Positions 59,775 through 64,000 of a stretch of 64,000 nucleotides of DNA are shown here, in pieces. A program made the position numbers and the translations under genes. The stretch covers positions 23,573,001-23,637,000 of the forward strand of contig NC_089036.1 of assembly GCF_034140825.1 (NCBI RefSeq), given 5' to 3'. A model generated the notes under the pieces. The model worked only from the letters and a program-made list of their open reading frames with translations. It was not told where the DNA came from and ran no database searches. Positions within the stretch are counted from its first letter, which is position 1; each line of letters opens with the position of its first letter. The DNA comes from Oryza sativa Japonica Group (taxonomy: Eukaryota > Streptophyta > Magnoliopsida > Poales > Poaceae).

Positions 59775-60762
59775 TCAAATGTGCTGATTTGATTCGAGGG
59801 ATGGCTTGGGAGAGGTGAGGGATTGAGGCGGTGGATCACGGGAAGGATTTTAATGCACTTTTCGGAGGTGGATTTGGCCGGAGTCGTGAACCCTAGTTCG
59901 CCGGCGCAGCTTTGCACTGTAGCAGGGAATGGGGAAAATGGCGGGGAAGACGAAGCGTCGCTTGGATATAGGATTTTTCAGTTAAGGGTATCGGAGGTGC
60001 TAATGGGCCTAGGCCTGAACAGTACTTCAGCCCAATACTTTTAACAGCGTGGCCCATTGTGTTCCTTAGGGACTTAGGCATATTTTGCTTTGGCAATATT
60101 ATGCGCACAACAGTGTTGCCCAATGCTGATGAAATCCTTTTTATGCGGTCATATAATTCTTTGGAATTATTGCAATGCAAATTAAAAAGGTGCCCGACAG
60201 AAAGGCGTTATGCTGTTTTTGCAAGCTTTTTTAGGCTACAAAAGCTGTTTGGGTTAACTAGGGATGACTTGTTTTTATTATAGTCATTTCCTTGGCGTGT
60301 TATATGCCTGTTTTCATGGTAAATAGTCATGGCCTAGGCTATTTGACTTATTTATTACCATAATCTTTATGATACTTGATGGGTAATCTTTAGAGTTTGT
60401 ATATTCGGATGCCTGTCAAGTGTGTTCATTCGTGAACTTTTTAGAATGTAAACCACTCGGATTTCTTTTATTGTGGCTAAAAAGCAGTCGGCTAGCATGC
60501 CTATTTAGGCGCCGCGTATGCTTTTGTCATATAATGCACAATTGTGTTATTATTTTGTCTTTCAACTATATGTTTAGTTTGTTAACTAATCACATAGTTG
60601 GGGGCTACACCTAATTAGGTGCATCTATTCGATGCACCATATTCTTCATCTTTTCGCCCTTTACAGTCCACTCGGCAGGTTTTGGCTTGAAGAGTTTGAA
60701 GTACTCGGGTTATCAACTTTGAGAAGGCTACGATGGTCGACTGCAAAGGACTCGGGGGCTAC

Positions 60763-61203
60763 TGTGGAGATTATGGGTATCCCATATCTACACGGCGACG
60801 GTATTCGAACTGGGTACCGGATACTTAATGTAGATAGAATATCTTATCTGTATCTCGGGTTTGTTTCTTAACTTGTGTATCAAGGAAACACCCTGAGACT
60901 TAGTCGGTTACGACTGTATTTTACCTCTATCTTCATATTCCGTTAGGAATATAGATTATCTTTTGTAATCCGGACTCCTTCCCATATATAAGGGGGGTCC
61001 GGGCGCCTCTAGGGGCATATGCTGATTTTTCCCGAATCATACAATTAATAATACACTCGGCGGATTCATCCCCGGACAGGAGTAGGGTATTACTTCTTTT
61101 ATAAGAAGGCCTGAACCTGTATAAATCCTTTGTCTCCAAACCCATACACTTTCCGAGCTTGATAGCCACCCCCTTTTATTATTGCCGAAATCTAGTTTCG
61201 ACA
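60763..61203 (+). repeat. 3' LTR (441 bp)
   Basis: Same ends and length as the 5' LTR, preceded by the polypurine-like GGACTCGGGGGCTAC. Followed by the target duplication GTTAG. Confidence 0.93.
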
Positions 61204-61208
61204 GTTAG

Positions 61209-62678
61209 GTACTTAATTAGGTGGGTTGTATTACTATGAATGTTGATCGAATTAAGAATCCATGTATACCATGCTCGATCTCTTTTAATTACAGTTGTTC
61301 TGAAATTTAATAATTTTGAAATTCAGAATCAACAAATGTGAGATGTACTCTTAGTTTATTAATACTCATGAATTCAATTCTAAAAATCTACAATAAATAA
61401 TTAGCACGATGTAATTGACATGGACGTACTCTTCTATTAATCTAAGCTCTTATATTTCAGAAAAATAATAATCGATGTGTTCATCATGATTAACATTTTA
61501 ATATTTGTAACATCAATAACAATAGTTTGTGTAAGACATGATTGGTGACTAGCACATACATATAATATCCTAGTAGAACATTTGAAGTCTAAGTTTGACC
61601 AACACATCAAAGAAAATCCAAACTGCAAACAGTATGTGCACTGTGTTAATTACCACCGTATTTAATTAATTTTTCTTCTCACTTTATATACATGTCAAGC
61701 TTAGACTAGGATTTTTGTGGTGTACTAGTAGATACCAATGTACTGTTTTTTTACTAATTCCTTACAAGTATTTGAATTATATTTTAAAACTAAAATATAC
61801 ACATTCAGTTCGTTGATTATGGCCTTGTTCCATTTGTTTTGGTCCCTTATCCATGGAACCGATTAATGTTGGTATAAAAAACCTTCAAAATCATTTATAT
61901 TTCATCGTTGGACCCAAAAAATGGTGGTTTTTGGTACATTGCCCCCTGTTGCATCTTACTGACAAATCAAAAATAAAAACAATATCTACGAGATGGAAGA
62001 TATAGAAAATAGATAAGGATGACATTATTTATGTTCTATTATTTGCTTATACGTTTCTCTATCTTTCTATTGTTTACTATCGTTGATTAATTGATGACAT
62101 TATTGTTGTCTTTACGTAGACGTGGACGTAAAAAAAATTGCAACAGATGACACATGAATGATTTTGAGAACCAATTGTAAAAGATGGACCAAAACAATTG
62201 CTGATGGACAAAATTAAACTATGCTTTTTTCTTTGGAAATAAAGGTACATACACGGGCAGACATCCTCTTTGAGAGGTAGAATACACTTGTTTAGTATCA
62301 CAATATTTAGTATCCATCCGCTCTAAAATAAACTATCTTCGTACTAGCATACGAATTTAGATATAGAGTCCACTTATTTCGGGACGGATGGGGTACACCA
62401 GAGATGAACACACATACACAGTCACACAGGCAAGAAAAATATACGGAGTAGTAAGCAGAAATGTCTGATGATTTGATCGATCGCGTCTTTTTCCGCCACA
62501 CTGTAGTCCAGCGCGAGACGGCACCAGCTGCTCTTCACTCTTGAGCTGTTTCACAGTACAGCGATCAGTCCAGTCCTCGAGATTACGATTTTCTAATGAC
62601 AATTAGCGCGGGAAAGCAATGTGTGTGAGTAGTTTGTTAATTAGCAATGCGGAGTAACGACAGAGACTGTTTGGTTGG
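61209..62678. other. Spacer between the LTR element and the P450 3' end
   Basis: AT-rich. A possible MITE with ends 'ccttgttccatttgttttggtcc' and a complement-like 'gatggaccaaaacaattg' may span about 61820-62210, and a degenerate Stowaway-like segment lies at 62311-62396. The P450 3' UTR is expected in the right part. Confidence 0.45.
62311..62396. mobile_element. Degenerate Stowaway-like MITE
   Basis: A short palindromic piece begins 'atccatccgctctaaaataaacta' and ends 'acttatttcgggacggatggg', a Stowaway-type end pair with mismatches. Confidence 0.5.
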
Positions 62679-64000
62679 TTAGAGATGGTTACTGTTGCAG
62701 CTTCCGACAGCAACGTGGCGACCGGCTGCAACGTCGTCGTCGTCGTCGTCGTCGGCGACGACGTGGCGCGGCGGCGGCGACGGTGGCGGCGGCGACCTCC
62801 TCCTGAAGCGCACCATGAGGCCGTTCTTCATGTACAGCGTCGTGGTCAGCTTCGGCTTCACCTCCTGCCCGGGCACCACCTCGACGGCGAACCTGGACAG
62901 CACCGCCGCCGCCGCGGTCTTCATCTGCGTGTAGGCGAACCGCTTCCCGATGCACAGCCTCGGGCCGGCGTTGAACACCGCGTACTTGAACGGGCTCTCG
63001 CCGCCGGCGAACGCGCCGCCGCGCATCCACCGCTCGGGCCGGAACGCGGCCGCGTCGTCGCCCCACGACGCCGGGTCGCGCCCGATCGCGTAGGTGTAGT
63101 AGATCACGCGCTGCCGCGCTCGCACCGGCGTGCCGTCCGGGAGCACGTCGTCGGCGAGGGCCTCCTTGAAGTCGACGGGCACCGGCGGGTACAGCCGCAT
63201 CGCCTCCGTGAGCGCCGCGTGGAGGTAGTCCATCCTCTTGATGTCGCCGCCCGCGGCGAGGACGTCGCCGACGACGCGGGACTCGACGTCGGGGTGGCCG
63301 GCGAGCAGCCAGAAGAACCAGGCGAGCCCCACGGAGCTCGTGTCGCGGCCCGCGAGGATGAAGCTGATGCAGAAGTCGCGGAGGAACTCGTTGGAGTAGT
63401 CGGCGCCCGGCGCCGATGACATGAGCCGCGACAGGAGGTCGCACCGGCCGCGCAGGCTCCCGACCTTGCGCATCTCGTTCCGGCGGTCGGCGACCGCCCG
63501 CTCGGCGAACTCGCGGACGGCGCGCGTGGCCTCGACGAGCCGCCGCTCGCTGCCGGCGCGGAGGAGCCGCTTGGCCTTCCAGATGAAGGGCGGGGTGACG
63601 AACCGCAGGAGCGAGAGCTCCGTGGCGAGCTCGAACGCGCGCGCGAACGGCACGTCGGGGAGGCCGTCGGCGAGGCACCCGGCGTCCACCCCGAACGCCA
63701 CGGCGCAGATGTTGTCGAACGTGAACCGGAGCAGCACCTCCTGGAGGTCGACGGCGGCGCCGCCGCCACTCAGCCGCTCGGCCAGCGGCACGAGGCGGCC
63801 GTACACCAGCTGCTCGATGCTCCTCACCGAGAACTCCACGAACCGCGACGAGTGCATCTCGGCGGTGGCCGCCCGGCGCTGGGCGCGCCACGCCTCGCCG
63901 TCGGCGTTGAAGATACCGCCGCCGAGCAGCTCGACGAAGCGCTCCCGGTAGTAGGGCCCCTTGGGGTAGTTGCCGAAGTTGGCCCTGAGCACGTGCTCGA
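62679..64000 (-). CDS. Cytochrome P450, CYP86 clan (3' part; N-terminus beyond the window)
   Basis: The minus-strand frame is open from the window edge to the stop at 62679, about 439 codons, starting inside the protein (...EHVLRANFGNYPKGP). The first about 100 residues, including the membrane anchor, lie outside. P450 hallmarks in order: the C-helix WRAQRRAATAEMHS, the I-helix ILAGRDTSS, the K-helix EAMRLYPPVP (ExxR), FRPERW and the haem loop FNAGPRLCIG with the Cys ligand (about 62950). Phrases such as GGGIFNADGEAWRAQRR, YTYAIGRDPASWG and VFNAGPRLCIGKRFAY are typical of CYP86/CYP94/CYP96, with CYP86 the best fit; these are ER fatty-acid omega-hydroxylases for cutin and suberin. The C-terminal tail is unusual: Pro-rich followed by seven Asp. 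No intron is seen. The substrate is inferred only from the family. Confidence 0.9.
   Translation of the reverse strand, partial: EHVLRANFGNYPKGPYYRERFVELLGGGIFNADGEAWRAQRRAATAEMHSSRFVEFSVRSIEQLVYGRLVPLAERLSGGGAAVDLQEVLLRFTFDNICAVAFGVDAGCLADGLPDVPFARAFELATELSLLRFVTPPFIWKAKRLLRAGSERRLVEATRAVREFAERAVADRRNEMRKVGSLRGRCDLLSRLMSSAPGADYSNEFLRDFCISFILAGRDTSSVGLAWFFWLLAGHPDVESRVVGDVLAAGGDIKRMDYLHAALTEAMRLYPPVPVDFKEALADDVLPDGTPVRARQRVIYYTYAIGRDPASWGDDAAAFRPERWMRGGAFAGGESPFKYAVFNAGPRLCIGKRFAYTQMKTAAAAVLSRFAVEVVPGQEVKPKLTTTLYMKNGLMVRFRRRSPPPPSPPPRHVVADDDDDDDVAAGRHVAVGSCNSNHL

Larger units (their letters stand above)
54652..61208 (+). mobile_element. LTR retrotransposon, gypsy type, Dasheng/RIRE2-like, non-autonomous, very young
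   Basis: The element spans 54657-61203 (6547 bp) with a 5-bp target duplication GTTAG at 54652-54656 and 61204-61208. Its two 441-bp LTRs differ at one position that I can see. With a rice rate of about 1.3e-8 per site per year, that gives an age near 0.1 million years, with a wide error. A primer-binding-site-like segment starts at about 55100 and a polypurine-like tract ends at 60762. Inside are a sense frame (55147-56508) and antisense frames (56824-59774); I see no protease, reverse transcriptase or RNase H. LTR length, make-up and antisense ORF suggest the non-autonomous Dasheng type that depends on RIRE2 relatives. Otherwise it looks structurally whole. Confidence 0.9.

Noticed and set aside
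62685-63891. Long plus- and minus-strand alternative frames over the P450
   Set aside because: Shadows of a GC3-rich gene; the P450 motifs are all in one frame.

Overview
The window reads as nuclear DNA of a grass, almost certainly rice (Oryza sativa). GC-rich first exons are followed by AT-rich introns and spacers, Stowaway- and Tourist-like MITEs occur every few kb, and there is a tRNA-derived SINE and a rice-type LTR retrotransposon. One gene encodes a 206-residue protein that I recognise as OsNAR2.1; from memory that gene lies on rice chromosome 2 (Os02g0595900), so I infer chromosome 2. Exon structures were built by hand from splice sites and reading phase. For every multi-exon gene except the cut P450, the exon lengths sum to a whole number of codons.

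Layout: 1-7.5 kb is gene-poor and repeat-rich (five MITEs, one SINE, a local duplication). At 7.6-12.3 kb are two small plant-specific genes of unknown function, with a decayed Tyr/Gln/Asn-rich gene between them. At 15.4-22.9 kb are three housekeeping genes: a Cgr1/CCDC86-type ribosome-biogenesis protein (-), a mitochondrial NAD-isocitrate dehydrogenase regulatory subunit (-, 4 exons) and nuclear-encoded plastid EF-Tu (+, 1 exon). At 25.8-32.6 kb are plant eIF4B (+, 3 exons) and the nitrate-transport partner NAR2.1 (-, 2 exons). At 36.7-39.4 kb is a ten-exon rhodanese-like gene similar to Arabidopsis STR11 (-). At 42.0-49.5 kb is the mRNA-export factor GLE1 (-, 15 exons), whose start codon is split by an intron. 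At 51.7-53.5 kb is a secreted GH5 glycoside hydrolase with a ricin-B-like tail (+). At 54.7-61.2 kb is a very young, non-autonomous gypsy-type LTR element (Dasheng/RIRE2-like). At 62.7-64.0 kb is the 3' part of a CYP86-clan P450 (-), cut by the window edge.

No operon-like logic is expected or seen. The genes serve translation (EF-Tu, eIF4B), ribosome assembly (Cgr1), mRNA export (GLE1), the TCA cycle (IDH) and nitrate uptake (NAR2.1). The order GLE1 - GH5 - CYP86 matches what I recall of Arabidopsis AT1G13120-AT1G13130-AT1G13140/50 and looks like an ancient conserved block, now interrupted in rice by the young retroelement. I found no unknown multi-gene system. The most notable observations are the intron-split ATG of GLE1, the conserved block, a Stowaway inside a 48-bp perfect inverted repeat, a 550-bp foldback in the GLE1/GH5 spacer, and a tandem duplication upstream of NAR2.1.
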